DNA of 64,000 nt from Dipteronia dyeriana (Eukaryota > Streptophyta > Magnoliopsida > Sapindales > Sapindaceae): NCBI GenBank assembly GCA_032871835.1, contig CM065301.1:32000405-32064404 (forward strand), read 5' to 3'. Below are positions 22,853 to 33,500 of this stretch, piece after piece (position 1 is the first letter of the stretch; each line of letters begins with the position of its first letter). The notes under the pieces were generated by a model that saw only the letters and a program-made list of their open reading frames with translations, made no database searches and had not been told where the DNA came from. A program made the position numbers and the translations under genes.

Positions 22853-23413
22853 CTATAGGTAATCCACTATCGGATCCATCCAGCACGGTTCTCGATCCAA
22901 GGTATAAGCTTCCTTACCTACAATTGTGCTAGGTAGGGGGATCACTCGAACAGGGACTCTGTGGGGTAAGGTCTGGCTACCATATGCAGCTATCTTGGCA
23001 AGTACGTCAGCTCGATGATTCAGTTGTCGTGGTATCTGCTCGATTTTGAATCCCTTAAATCTGCTCTTGAGTTGTTGAACCAATTTTAGGTAAGCGATCA
23101 TATTATCCCCTTTTGCCTGATAATCATTGGAGACTTGGTTCACCATGAGCGAAGAGTCGCTCTTGACATTCAGGTAATCAACCCTGAGTTCTACGGCTGC
23201 CTTTATTCCGACTAGAAGGGCTTCGTCCTCTTCTTCATTATTCCTGACTTTAAATTCAAAACTGAAATAGTGGCAGCACTCAGTTCTTTCTGGGTCAATT
23301 AGGACTATGCCAGCTCCTCCCCCGGCTTGGCCGGAAGCTCCAACAGTGTAGAGGATCCACGTCTCACATCCTTTCGGCCAGTTGTCAGATTCTGGAAACC
23401 TCTTGGGGCCCAT
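22853..23413 (-). pseudogene. Second (archaeal-type) RNase H of the Tat element
   Basis: 186-aa open frame. It contains GGGAGIVLIDPERTE, NNEEEDEALLVGIKAAVELR, VKSDSSLMVNQVSNDYQAKGD and IPRQLNHRADVLAKIA. This is the extra RNase H (aRNH) found in Tat elements between the normal RNase H and integrase. The middle Glu and the later Asp residues are present, but the first catalytic Asp position reads Val (YTVGASG). The domain therefore probably could not cut RNA even though the frame is open. It is the best preserved coding part of the element. Confidence 0.85.
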
Positions 23414-23460
23414 GAGGATTGCTTGTCCTGAAGGTACGAAGAGCTCTGCTACAAAGTCTG

Positions 23461-24899
23461 CTAGTGCCTAAGATTTAAATACGGTCCTAGGCTTGTACCA
23501 TAAATCAAACTGGGTAAGCTCCAGGCCCATAAAACCATCCTTCCGAAAACATCCGGCCTTTGTAAGAATTGACGGAGGGGTTGGTCCGTCACCACTGCTA
23601 TTGAATGAGCATGGAAGCAGAGACGAAGCTTCCTTACCGAGGTCACCAAGGTGTAAACGAGCTTCTCCAACAGAGTATAGTTCTTTTCTGGCTAGTTAGA
23701 GCGTGACTCATATAGTAAATAGGTCGTTGGACCCTATCCCAGCATTCCTTGACCAAGGCCCTGCTTACAGCGGTTTCTGAAACAGCCAAGTATATTTGAA
23801 GATCTTCTCCAAGACTTGGCTTAACCAGCAATGGAGGGCTTGATAGGTACTTTTTCAAACCTTGAAAAGCTTGTTCGCTCTCCTGATCCCATTTCATGTT
23901 TCTTCCCTGCTTGATGGCTTTGAAGAATTATAGACACTTATCGGTAGAGTGAGAGATGAACCTATTGAGCACTGCTACCTGTCCGGTCAAGGCTTGAACT
24001 TGTTTAAGAGATGTGGGGGATTCTAGAACCATGATAGCCATGATATTTTCTAGGTTAGCCTCTATGCCTCTCTCATGAACCATGAATCCCAGAAACTTCC
24101 CTGCAGTTTCGTCAAAGTCGTATTTGGAAGGGTTCAACCTCATCTAGTTCTCCCTTAGGATCATGAAGGTTCTACGAAGGTCATCCAGGTGGCCTTCCGA
24201 GGTTGAAGACTTGGTGATCATGTCGTCAATATACACCTCCATTGACCTTCCGATTTCGGGCTTGAACAACCGATTGACTAGCCGCTGATAAGTAGCTCCA
24301 ACGTTCTTGAGCCCGAAAGACATCACCTTTTAGCAGTACAAGCCTTGCACTGTGATGAAACTGGTCTTTTCCTGGTCCTCAGGGTGCATCATAATCTGAT
24401 TGTACACTGAAAATGCATCCATGAAGCTTAAGAGCTTGTTTCTAGAGGTAGAATCAACCAGCTGATCAATTTTTGGTAGAGGTAAGCTGTCATTCGACCA
24501 TGCCCGGTTGAGGTCGGTGTAATCTACACACATGCACCACTTTCCATTTGCCTTTGTAACCATGACCACGTTGGCAATCCACTCGGGATAACGTGCTTCT
24601 CGAATGAAGCCCGTCCGGGTCAGTTTGTCCACCTCATCCTGAACCGCAACATTTCTTTCGGTGTTAAAGTGGCACCTTTTTTGTTTAATGGGTTTGAAGG
24701 TCGGATCCACTACCAATCGATAAGCAGCTAATGTCAATAGAGTCCTTGATAGCTCAGCATGACTCCAAGCAAAAATGTCGTTGAACTCTGTGAGGAGCCT
24801 GATCATGCCTTCTTTCATTCCTGGCTCAAGGGTGGCTCCGATTTTGACGACCTTCGAAGGATGGCCTATTCGGACAGTAGTCTCTTCTAACTTATCCAC
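23461..24899 (-). pseudogene. Reverse transcriptase and RNase H of the Tat element
   Basis: RT pieces: 24330-24899 (189 aa; KWCMCVDYTDLNRAW, then FMDAFSVYNQI with the first catalytic Asp) and 24144-24326 (FGLKNVGATYQR, VYIDDMITKS with the active-site Asp pair). A stop between them (24327-24329) arises from one base change in an otherwise continuous frame, and a second stop lies at 24141-24143. RNase H pieces are 23643-24143 (KWDQESEQAFQGLKKYL, then IYLAVSETAVSRAL) and 23461-23670. The first RNase H is off-frame at its end. Confidence 0.88.
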
Positions 24900-25106
24900 T
24901 AGATAGCCGTTGGCCCATTCCCTTCTTTGTTCCTACATGTCAGGCATTATGAGGTCATCTTTAGGGTGATCGGTGGACCCTACATCCTCGAGGCTTAATG
25001 TACGGGTTGCCCTATCTTGGATTGTTGTCACCTAGGCAAGTTGTTTTGCTAGAGCTGCTGGGTTGGCCGATACTGCGTAGCATCTCCTGGCTGCTTGCTG
25101 ATCACC
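24900..25106 (-). other. Protease-RT linker of the Tat element
   Basis: Continues the polyprotein in the minus strand with stops near 24935 and 25035. No domain is recognised. Confidence 0.4.
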
Positions 25107-25501
25107 CTAAATTTCCCCCACCTTGTCTCCAACTGGGAACTTCAGGACGTTGTGGTAAATAGAAATGACCCCTTTCAAGGATGATAGAAATGGCCTCCCT
25201 AATATTGCATTGTAGGCCGATGGGGTATCCACCACCACGAAGTCGATCATGATATTCTGCTGGAGATGTGTGGCTTCAATGATCACTGGTAGGCTTTTTG
25301 ATCCCACGGGTGTGATTGAGTCCCAGTGAACCTATATAATAGAGTAGTGCAGCAATTGTAACACCACTGGTTCAAGTTTAGCTTTTCCAAGGTATCTTTA
25401 AACAGGACGTCAACGCTGCTACCTTTGTCAATGACCACACGGTGTACCATGCAGTTTGCAATCTGTATCGTGATCACCATAGGGTCATCATGAAGTTGCA
25501 C
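25107..25501 (-). pseudogene. Aspartic protease of the Tat element
   Basis: Two overlapping open pieces in different frames (25283-25501 and 25107-25307). The first has VVIDKGSSVDVLF, where the active-site triad reads Asp-Lys-Gly instead of Asp-Thr-Gly. The second has IDFVVVDTPSAYNAILGRPFL, the C-terminal YNAILGRP signature. A frameshift around 25300-25340 divides them. The enzyme would process the polyprotein. Confidence 0.82.
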
Positions 25502-25639
25502 AGTGTTGCAATCTATATCATGATTTATGGCAGCTGGGAGGGGTTGGTTGGTCTCTGGTCCACCTTAAAGATATCCCGCCCCTCGTCCGTACGAGGGACT
25601 TTCCTCGCATGGTTTTTCATGGAATTGTTAGAGATGCCG

Positions 25640-27195
25640 ACCAGATTAGGCCCCCTCGCTGATAGTATGTATTATCTGAATCCGTTGCATGAGGTCCGCC
25701 TTTTCCCTCTTCCTTTTCTCGGTATGTTCTCGGATCTCGGCTTGCACCTCCCTTCTAGTCTGAATGTTCTCCCTGACTTGCTGTAAGAATTCCACCAGGC
25801 ATCTTCCAATAATCAAAGCCTTGATCTGGTTCAGCAGGTTGTAGCACTCTGAAGTGTTGTACTCCATGTCCTCATGAAAGTCACAATATTTATAGCGATT
25901 TTTCTTATTGGCCGGGGCTTTCATGGGAGCGGGCTTCTGTAATAAACCCTTGTACTGATTGGCGAGATAGACTATTTCACGGGATGCATTTAAGGGAGTG
26001 TAATGATTGTACCCCCTCTCATCGTGAGCTATATGGGCCACTGTCCTAGGAGGTGGTAAAGCTTGAGGAGGAGTTCGTTTATCTGGATATCTTTTCGATC
26101 TGGGTTGAGAAATGGGGAAGAGGTATGTTGATTTATTAGGGGGTTTGTTCTGGTTCTTTTGAGCTTGCTCTGGTCTAGGAGCTTCCTTCTTTTGTCGCTT
26201 TACAGTTCTCATGTCGTCATGTTCCATCTTGACCTTGAGCTGTTCATCGAAATCAATCTGCTCTAGAGCCTGATCATAGGCTTCTTGGTAAGTTTCCGAA
26301 GGTCTCTTGGCAAAAGATCGGAAAAAATTTTCTGCCTACAGGTTCCATCTGGAGCTGGCGAGGGTTTCTTTCTCAGTGAAGACCCCCATCTGGATATCTT
26401 CCTTATGGAAACACTTGACATAAGCCTGGAGGGTTTCCCATCTCTCCTGGATCACGTATTGTAGAATGATTGGGTCCTTCAACTGGGGCTTAACTCCTAG
26501 GAATTGTGAGCAGAAATCGGTTCATAGCTTGGTGAAGGAATCCACACTTCCAGCAGGTAGTTTTCTAAACTAGGTTTTTACATAATCTGTGAGTGTAGCG
26601 GGGAACATTCGACACATAGCGACCCTGGTTGTGTTATAGACCTCCATTTGTTGAACAAAGCTCTCTAAGTGGCTCTTGGATCCTCAGTCCTATAGAATCT
26701 ATTAGTTGGCATTTTGAATTTGGGCGGGAGCTCTGCCTCCCAGATTTTTCTGGTGAAGGGAGCATTCATTTCACTTAGAGGATCTTTCTTATCCTCCTTG
26801 TACTTTCCCTTCTTCATTAATTAGACCTCCTTCTGAAGCTCTGCCAATTGGTCGTTTAGACGTTTGCTTTCAGATTTCCTTGAGTTGATCTCGGTTTCCT
26901 CACCATCGAATCCTTCTGATGAACATGTGACCTCTGACCAGTTCTTTTTTTGCAGTGGGTCTGCTCGGGGGCTTTGCTGCCTTTCTTCTTCCCTACCCCG
27001 GGCTTCCCTCATTGAATTCGTTAGGTGGAGAAACTCTCCCCGCTCTCGAGTAAGGATTTCCATCGCGAATTTGACTTGCCTTGGTTGGTAACGTGGCAAC
27101 GCTTCGGGAATGGGGGATATGGGCCCTAACCTGTCCCAGATCGAGGTTGGGAGTCCCGTTCTATTATGAGCTGGTTCCCGATGAGTAGGTCCCAT
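25640..27195 (-). pseudogene. Gag of the Tat element
   Basis: Open pieces are 26821-27195 (124 aa, charged N-terminal region with EILTRERGEFL) and 25646-26227 (193 aa). Between them the capsid domain (about 26228-26820) is readable with stops. The 25646-26227 piece has a Lys/Pro-rich linker, then the compact Cys/His motif KYCDFHEDMEYNTSECYNL typical of Tat gag in place of a CCHC knuckle, and a coiled-coil-like Arg/Glu tail (AEIREHTEKRKREKADLM). Dead by stops. Confidence 0.78.
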
Positions 27196-27573
27196 GCAAT
27201 CAAAGGCGGGCTGCCTAGCCCCGAGCTTGCTTGACTCTCCCCGATTGTAAAGGTCTGCTTGCTGGATGGTAATGCCCTAAACGAGCAGTTGAATGCGGAA
27301 GTTTTTTACGAAGTCCGCTGCTTGCTGGTCAAGCTCGACCTGATTTCCCAGAGAGGGATCCAGAGCCGCACAGTTGCTAGCTGGGCAGGAACCTAGCTAT
27401 AGAGCCCGGTTTTCATCCTTTCTTCTTGACCTTTCGTGTTAACGCAACAGAAGGTTGTTCCAATGCGCCCGACTGTCCTTGTGATGAGCGGAGCCTCACG
27501 ATTCCTGTAAAATAACAAACTTTTGAATATAAAGATGATCGTGGGTTCGTTTCCCACAGACGGCACCAGAAAG
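27196..27573 (-). other. Leader and primer site of the Tat element
   Basis: Untranslated leader. Next to the 5' LTR the minus strand reads TGGTGCCGTCTGTGGGAA (about 27550-27568), three to five bases after the LTR end. This primer-site wording is shared by many plant Tat elements; I am not sure of the tRNA. Confidence 0.7.
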
Positions 27574-28812
27574 TGTTAACGGGAAATTTGCTCGGGATGA
27601 GAAATTCCTACTAACACCCTCGAGACCACTACCACGGAAATGGTGACCGGGGTCGGTACCGTTAAGACCTGACCTAGTTTTATAGGTAAACGAGAGGCTG
27701 GATTGCAAGGATACAAATGAGAGCTTTTATTATTGATTACTTGCTTTGATGTACATATTACTCTCTCATATGCTCACGGTCTCTCTAGGATTTAGGAAGG
27801 TGGTAACTTCGTGCTTGTCGAATAGTGGAAACGGAGGTGGCCGTGTTCTGAACATAGAATTTAGGCATTCCTTTATTCTTTTCTTTTCTTCTATATGTCG
27901 TTCTTCCTCTGTTTTTTGTTTACCTCTACTTCTTTTTTTTTATATATATATTTTGTATGTCATGCTTGACCCTATTTATATCTGATCCAAGTTGGTTTGA
28001 ATTCGCTTATATCCCGCCATGATCCTATGAATCCGTTTCCTCCTTATCGGGTGAGACCCTTTATTTAAAAGTTGTTGGCCTCGAGTAAATTGCGGAAACG
28101 ATGATATTGTTAATGAAAATGAGTTTATTTCCTTTTAGAAATCAAACTCTTGACTCACACGTAAACGGAATTAAAGATATGATCTTGTATGTTATCGCGT
28201 CATGGCTTTCATGGAGGTCACCGAGCTAGCTGCCTGTCGTCTCATAGAACGATGTAGATCCATGCTTCGACTCTGTTCTTAGAAGCTCGGGATAGATTTT
28301 CCATGATCCTTGGCAGCTTGAGGTGTCCTTGTAGACATTCCTAGGAGCTAGTCGAGGTAGTGTAAATTTAGGCGTGATTCTTTTTCATGCCCAGCAAGGG
28401 CAGCGGGCTTCTGGAAAGGTTGGCGGGCTTCTGTCTAAGACTACTGTTAAGCTTGTCCTCCAAAAGTCTTAACTTGGAGGAAGCATACTTTGATTGTCGG
28501 TCTTCTCTCGAATGTCTCTTAAGCTTGGAGACCCCCCTGGCTTTTACAGGGTGATTGAGGAGCTCGACCTCAAGAACCGAGGTTCCCGAAAAAGTGGCCT
28601 GGAGAAGCCAGGGTTCCAGTGTTCATGTGGGGGCTCGTCCTGGTCGCACCTAGCTTGTTTTCTGATAGTTTTGAAGCCGGGTCGGCCTTCCTGCTCCTGC
28701 GGGGTAGCTTTATAGTCCATCAGGGCGTTATGAACGTCGATTATGGGCTTTGACTTGTGGCGGGTAAGTGGAAAACTTCTCTTTGTCCCCTGGGCAAATT
28801 TTACTATTAATA
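27574..28812 (-). repeat. 5' LTR of the Tat element
   Basis: Repeat of 16190-17408. The last two bases on the plus strand are TA where the partner has CA. The right target-site copy GTATT follows at 28813-28817. No gene inside. Confidence 0.93.
27970..27982 (-). promoter_or_regulatory. TATA box of the Tat 5' LTR
   Basis: Minus strand reads ATATAAATAGGG, a strong plant TATA box. It is conserved in the other LTR at 16582-16592. Confidence 0.6.
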
Positions 28813-30151
28813 GTATTTGATACTTATCGTACTACCAACAATAGAATGACATTAGGAGACCTTCTCCTAATAGAAAAAAGATTTTGACTATTAATTAAAT
28901 AAATAATTATATAATTTCCATTGAATTAAATAATTAAATAAAACAATATATTTGGCTATGTTATAAGCCCTTGCTGTCCAAACCTATTATAAGGGCAATA
29001 TATTATTTTTTCTATTTTATTAAATCCATTGGACTTTAATAAAAATTCCACATGTGACTAGACCCATTCTTAATAAAAAAGAAACAAGTCCACATGTCTT
29101 AAATTAATACATTAATATAATTAAAACAACCAATTTACTTAAAATGTGCAAATTATATTCTTAATGTATTAATTGAATGCTAATTGCACCCATTTGGACT
29201 GCCTAAGAATTCCCACATCCTTGGTCGCTCAATACAGGTATTTTGAAGAGTTCCCTTGTGTCTTAATTACATATAACATCACCTCTCCAATAATTTTGGA
29301 TTCTGAAATCCAAAAACATTTCTAGAGGGACCCAGAAATTGGTCTGGTAGAATATATCAAGTGAACCATACAAGTTCGTGTGGATTGGGGATCTTGGCGG
29401 GCTATCTAAATTTATGCTCCAATAGACTTAACCTAATCACAATCAACAAGTGATTCACTTAGGTTCGATCTATTAATTTAGTTCATTCCATTAAAGAACC
29501 AAAATTGATCTCTTAAATAAAGATAGAAAAGTTAATGTTCTTAATTCGTGCCCTAGACAATCTTAATGAAGATAGTGTATCCTCGTCTAGAATACCAGTA
29601 ATCGCCAAGAGCTCATAAACCATCTATGGCTTTCCCAGTTACCATATTTACTCATATTACCACATTTTTAACTTGGATATTTTGACTTGTCTAGAAGCCA
29701 TATTTCAATAGACACCATTAAAAACATAACGTTAAGATTTAATATCTAATACCTCAAAATATCCATTTGATGATATTCTACTCACATTTAATAAATGGAG
29801 ACACAAAATCCATATCTATAAATGAAGTCCTTTATCGATTAGTAAATGAATACCAGCATACCATCTAGGACAGACTATGCTATATAATCGTACTTATTGA
29901 TGGCTAAAATGATAACACTTTTAACCATAAGTCCATCGTTTATCTCATGATTGTGATAGACTCTCCTATTGTCTTCAAGTGAAAACTTGTATCCATTGAC
30001 GGTTCTGGAAAACGTTTCTCACTGTGTTCCAATTCTGCACTAGATTCTTTTGACCTGAGACACCACATTTTGATGATTTTAGACTCATCATAACACATTT
30101 GATCTCACTCAAATGCTAGCAAAAGAATCTACAACTTTAACAAGGTAAAGG
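28813..30151 (-). repeat. Right LTR of copia A, segment 2
   Basis: Resumes LTR A exactly after the Tat target-site copy (GTATTTGATACTTATCG) and matches 8930-10265. It is interrupted at 30151 by the solo LTR C. No gene. Confidence 0.85.
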
Positions 30152-30883
30152 TGTTAGGTTTATGAGTTATGTTAGCATTATTCTATATCAAAACAACATT
30201 TCATTTGTATTGTTTAGTTGTCTAGGATTCATGATGATTCAAGCTTCAAAGAAGAAATGACAACTATTCAAGCAAGTTCAAGTCTTCAAAGGGAAAAGTG
30301 CTTCATGATTCTACAAAGGTATATTAAGACCTTTTTTTTCTCTTTCAGGCTAAGGCGCACACACACAAAATTCATACATTTGTGTCCCTACATCATAGAG
30401 CATCATTTGGTATAACACATTCACACACGTGAAGTTGAATGCTCATGCATTGGTATGAAAGTAACATGTTTTGGAAAATGCATGATTGGAGACTATCTCT
30501 ATGTAGTTTTCATTCTTGTGTGAAATGTGTTTGTTTGTTTATATGTTTGTATAACATGGATATTGAACTTGATTTTAGTCTTAAAACATTCTTGATTGAG
30601 TTCCGGTCATTTCGGTTACTCATACTATTGATTTCAAGTTCCGAGTCAAAAGTTATGATACTTTCTAGTCATGTTGCGTACATTGTCTTTGTCTTCGTAT
30701 ATTGAGTCGAATTATTATTTTCTGGGTTGATTATCTCAAATGTCCATGTCCTTGAGAGAGTTACAGTTTGTAATCCACAAACGGATTCGAATTCCGAGTT
30801 CGGAGGCCAGAGAACGGTCGAAGAATGAGTGAGGAGTGCAAGGTACTTGCACCATGGCCAAAGGCCATGCATTGGTGCAAGCC

Positions 30884-30949
30884 CGAGATGGCGCGTGGCC
30901 ACCTCGGCTGCAACACCTTGCTGCCCCGAGATGCCCACGCGCCATCTCG
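30884..30949. repeat. GC-rich inverted repeat in LTR C
   Basis: Arms CGAGATGGCGCGTGG (30884-30898) and CCACGCGCCATCTCG (30935-30949) are perfect 15-bp complements with a 36-nt loop. They lie about 60-120 bp before the TATA-like box. Equivalent, more diverged modules are at about 36315-36395, 45985-46055 and 52260-52340 in other C LTRs. Confidence 0.85.
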
Positions 30950-32057
30950 TGGAAGAATCTTAAAGGGTTAACTTTTGTATTTTCACATAAATATCTTCCC
31001 TCTCTTTTATATATCTCTTCTCTCTCTCATTTGAATCCAAGGAAGAAGAAAATGTAGTGCAGAAAATTTTCAGGTTTTTTCTCTCAACTTTGAATCACCA
31101 TATCTCTCTCATTTCTTACCCGAATTGAGTGATTCAAGTTGGGGAAGTTTCGTATTGAAGTCCTCTATCATCTCCAAGCAACCTTGAAGTCATTTGTTCA
31201 ATTTTTCTGGTGGATCGCACCATTTTTGTGACTGTACTCGAAATGGTCAAGGTATTTGTTTATCTTTTGATTTCCTTGATTCTAATGTTCAAATACCTTG
31301 GGTCTTCTTCCTACTTGTGTGTTTTTGACTTGAACATATGTTGATGAGTGATAGATCTTCAATTAAAATCTAGTTGTGCTTAATTAGATACTTGATTGTG
31401 AGTTAGGTTTCAATCAAACCTATGTTTTCACATGATTGTGAGTTGTATTGTGCTAGCATCTTATCAAGGACTATTTGTGCTTTGATTGACTTTATTTTCA
31501 TGATTAATAGTCTTATCATGTGCTAGAACTCATTTGTTGAATAGATCTAGGATTAGCACAATTGATTTTATATTTAGAGTTTACTGTTGTTTAATTGACT
31601 ATTTTGAGAATATATGCTCAAAATGATTGCTAGAGATTTGATTGATCATATATTGTGTTTCTAGCATTTCTAGGTTAGTACTAAAGTCTTGAATATGTAC
31701 TTCATGAACATGTTTATTTCAAGCTTTAGTAACATGAATAAAATCTAGGTTTAAAGTATGTGTTTGGAAATTTGGCATGCTTTAGATTTTTATTAATGCA
31801 TAAGATCTAAACAATCTTGTTTTGTGAACTTTATTGTCTATGTCTAGATCTTTATGGAGTGTACCTAATCCATACATTTCATATGCTCATGCATCATCTT
31901 GTATGGTGTCATTTTTGGATTATAAACTAGAAAAATATACTTTGTGTGCTCATTGATTAATTCTAGTTTCCATAGAATTTGTTGATCATCTTATTCTATG
32001 TTGCGTGCTTGTTTGTATTTTGCATTCATGATCACTTAGATGCCTTGTGAGAAGGAT

Positions 32058-32355
32058 GTCTTGACAATAGGTGTGAGACCTATGTTGTTGAGCCAGTAAG
32101 TCTTGGCAAGAGGTATGATACCTTGGATTGTCAAGCAAGGAAGTCTTGGCTAGAGTCGGGAGGACTCGGATAGTTGAGCAAGAAATCTTGCCTAGGGTCG
32201 TGAGGATCCGGATAGATGAGCGAGGAAGTCTTGACTAGAGTCAGGAGGACTCAGATAGTTAAGCAAGAAGTCTTGCCTTGGGTCGTGAGGATTCAGTAAG
32301 GTGAGTGAGGAAGTCTTGACAAGAGGTGTGAGGCCTCGGATTGTTGAACATGAGG
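32058..32355. repeat. 42-43-bp minisatellite in LTR C
   Basis: Seven units, each starting (G)TCTTG and ending with a GAGCAAGGAA-like stretch. Unit starts are at about 32058, 32100, 32143, 32185, 32228, 32270 and 32313. Units carry the core GTC..GAGGACTCGGAT. Related arrays occur in the other C LTRs. Confidence 0.9.
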
Positions 32356-32873
32356 GCGACATCTTCATGAGTAGGATAGTAGGGTAGTTTCTAGGTGAAG
32401 GGGTCACTTGAGAGATTGTACTTTTCTTATCTACTAGTGGATTTTGTTTACCGGTGGTTGCTAACCCGTGGATGTTTCCTCTTCGGAGGTTTACCATGTT
32501 ATATCTTGTGTCAACGTTTCTCTATCCCTATCTCTCTTATATTGATAATTTTTATTTGAATGACGTGGATAGAACTTTATATGTAAGTTGACTTCCTTAC
32601 ATAATATTGTTTGTGTATGTTAGATAACTTTGTATCTTGTGATATTCCATTCAAGTTGTAAAGTACAACTTATGGAACTTTGTCTACATTGAATATATTT
32701 GTTTATAAGATACATTGATTATTGTTGTATGTTTTTTAGACTAAGAGTGGAGATTTGAGCATACATGAATATAATGTTTTCTCATAACAATCATGTTAAA
32801 TGTTAATTTGTATGCTTATCAAGGTTTTGTCACTAGTCTCGAAAGATTTGTTAAAAGTGAGAGACAGCCTATT

Positions 32874-32900
32874 CACCCCCTCCCCCCCCCCCCCCCCCCT
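32874..32900. repeat. Long C tract near the end of LTR C
   Basis: An uninterrupted run of about 18 C follows ATTCACCCCCTC. The other C LTRs have only 6 C at this place (47960, 38035). It is probably an expanded mononucleotide run or an assembly/sequencing artefact. Confidence 0.9.
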
Positions 32901-32937
32901 TTAGGTTGTTTAGTATAACCTTGTACACATTATTTCA

Positions 32938-33105
32938 CAAGGCGCCCAACCTTTATCTTTAATTGTGAATATTTTTCAAGAATAACTAAAGAGTTAACTT
33001 AAACTATAAATGCTATAAGAATTGTTAAACTATAAATCACTTTAGTAATATGAAAAGATTATCAAATACATTATTACACTCTTGCTATTGAGCATTATCC
33101 CAACA
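32938..33105 (-). repeat. Right LTR of copia A, segment 3 (end)
   Basis: Completes LTR A with AAGGCGCCCAACC and the end GAGCATTATCCCAACA at 33105. It contains a deletion relative to the left LTR. Confidence 0.82.
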
Positions 33106-33279
33106 CTCACTTCTTTTCTTGTCTCTGATCTCGAGATCAAACTCTTGTTATAAAAGGATCCACCGATTAAATATTGGGTTGACATCGTTTTTCTAGAGGA
33201 GACAATGATCCCAACATTGGAGTGTTACATGATAAGTGAACACAATGACCTTCGCCACAATCAAATAAGATCTGAACTA
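33106..33279. other. Unassigned flank of copia A
   Basis: 174 bp between the end of LTR A and the Athila-like RNase H. No coding signs recognised. Presumably part of the element that A inserted into. Confidence 0.4.
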
Positions 33280-33500
33280 CTAGAAAGAAATGAGCAATAC
33301 TAGCAACTCATTTTTTACTATTAGGTAGTTCAATCGTGCATCATTTAGAGTTCTAGATACATAGTAGATGGTATGTGGAATCTTGTCTACCCTTTGTCCA
33401 AGTACTGCTCCCACTACATAGTCAGAAGCATCACACATAAGCTCGAAAGGAAAACTCCAATAGATTGGTCTCATAATCGGTGTAGTGGTAAGTAAATCCT
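33280..33500 (-). pseudogene. RNase H fragment of an Athila-like gypsy element
   Basis: 64-aa open piece with FPFELMCDASDYVVGAVLGQ, then IYYVSRTLNDARLNYL, the N-terminal half of a gypsy RNase H with the first catalytic Asp (CDASD). The wording (VGAVLGQR, RTLNDA) points to the Athila lineage. The C-terminal half is missing: copia A begins just beyond. Continuous with the RT to its right in the same strand. Confidence 0.85.

Larger units (their letters stand above)
16190..28812 (-). mobile_element. Ty3/gypsy Tat-lineage element, minus strand, 12.6 kb, TSD GTATT
   Basis: LTRs of about 1.2 kb (16190-17408 and 27574-28812) bound a minus-strand gag-PRO-RT-RH-aRNH-INT region (21645-27195) and a long spacer with an antisense gene (17789-20321) and a 99-bp tandem array. 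A second RNase H between RT/RH and integrase plus an antisense ORF downstream of integrase are hallmarks of the plant Tat lineage (RIRE2, Grande, Retrosat-like). GTATT occurs at 16185-16189 and 28813-28817, a perfect 5-bp target duplication inside the copia A LTR. The right LTR ends TA instead of CA by one change. Confidence 0.92.
30152..32937 (+). mobile_element. Solo LTR of family C (2786 bp)
   Basis: Starts TGTTAGGTTTATGAG and ends near TTATTTCA, like both LTRs of the complete C element (45159-60081). It is flanked by AAAGG (30147-30151) and CAAGG (32938-32942), a target duplication with one mismatch, inside LTR A. No internal region, so it is a solo LTR left by recombination. It contains a GC-rich palindromic module, a TATA-like TTTATATATC (about 31005-31015), a 43-bp minisatellite and a long C run. 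The small open frames are not genes. Confidence 0.85.
8361..33105 (-). mobile_element. Ty1/copia element A, minus strand, with nested insertions
   Basis: Composite span. LTRs of about 2.1-2.2 kb (8361-10521 and the split right copy 15602-33105) flank a copia internal region (11688-15601) in the order, read on the minus strand, gag, protease, integrase, RT, RNase H. Integrase before RT is diagnostic of Ty1/copia. LTR ends are TGTTAACATAA and GAGCATAATCCCAACA on the plus strand. The first 20 or so bases of the left LTR lie beyond the Tekay insertion. The right LTR is split by the Tat element (16190-28812) and a solo LTR C (30152-32937). All coding parts are broken. Confidence 0.85.

Noticed and set aside
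25442..25786. 114-aa plus-strand frame
   Set aside because: Opposite the Tat protease and gag end; shadow frame.
30439..30705. Hydrophobic frames in LTR C (also 45591-45842 and 51974-52162)
   Set aside because: Same LTR segment in each copy, with no conserved start and frame length varying between copies; treated as chance.
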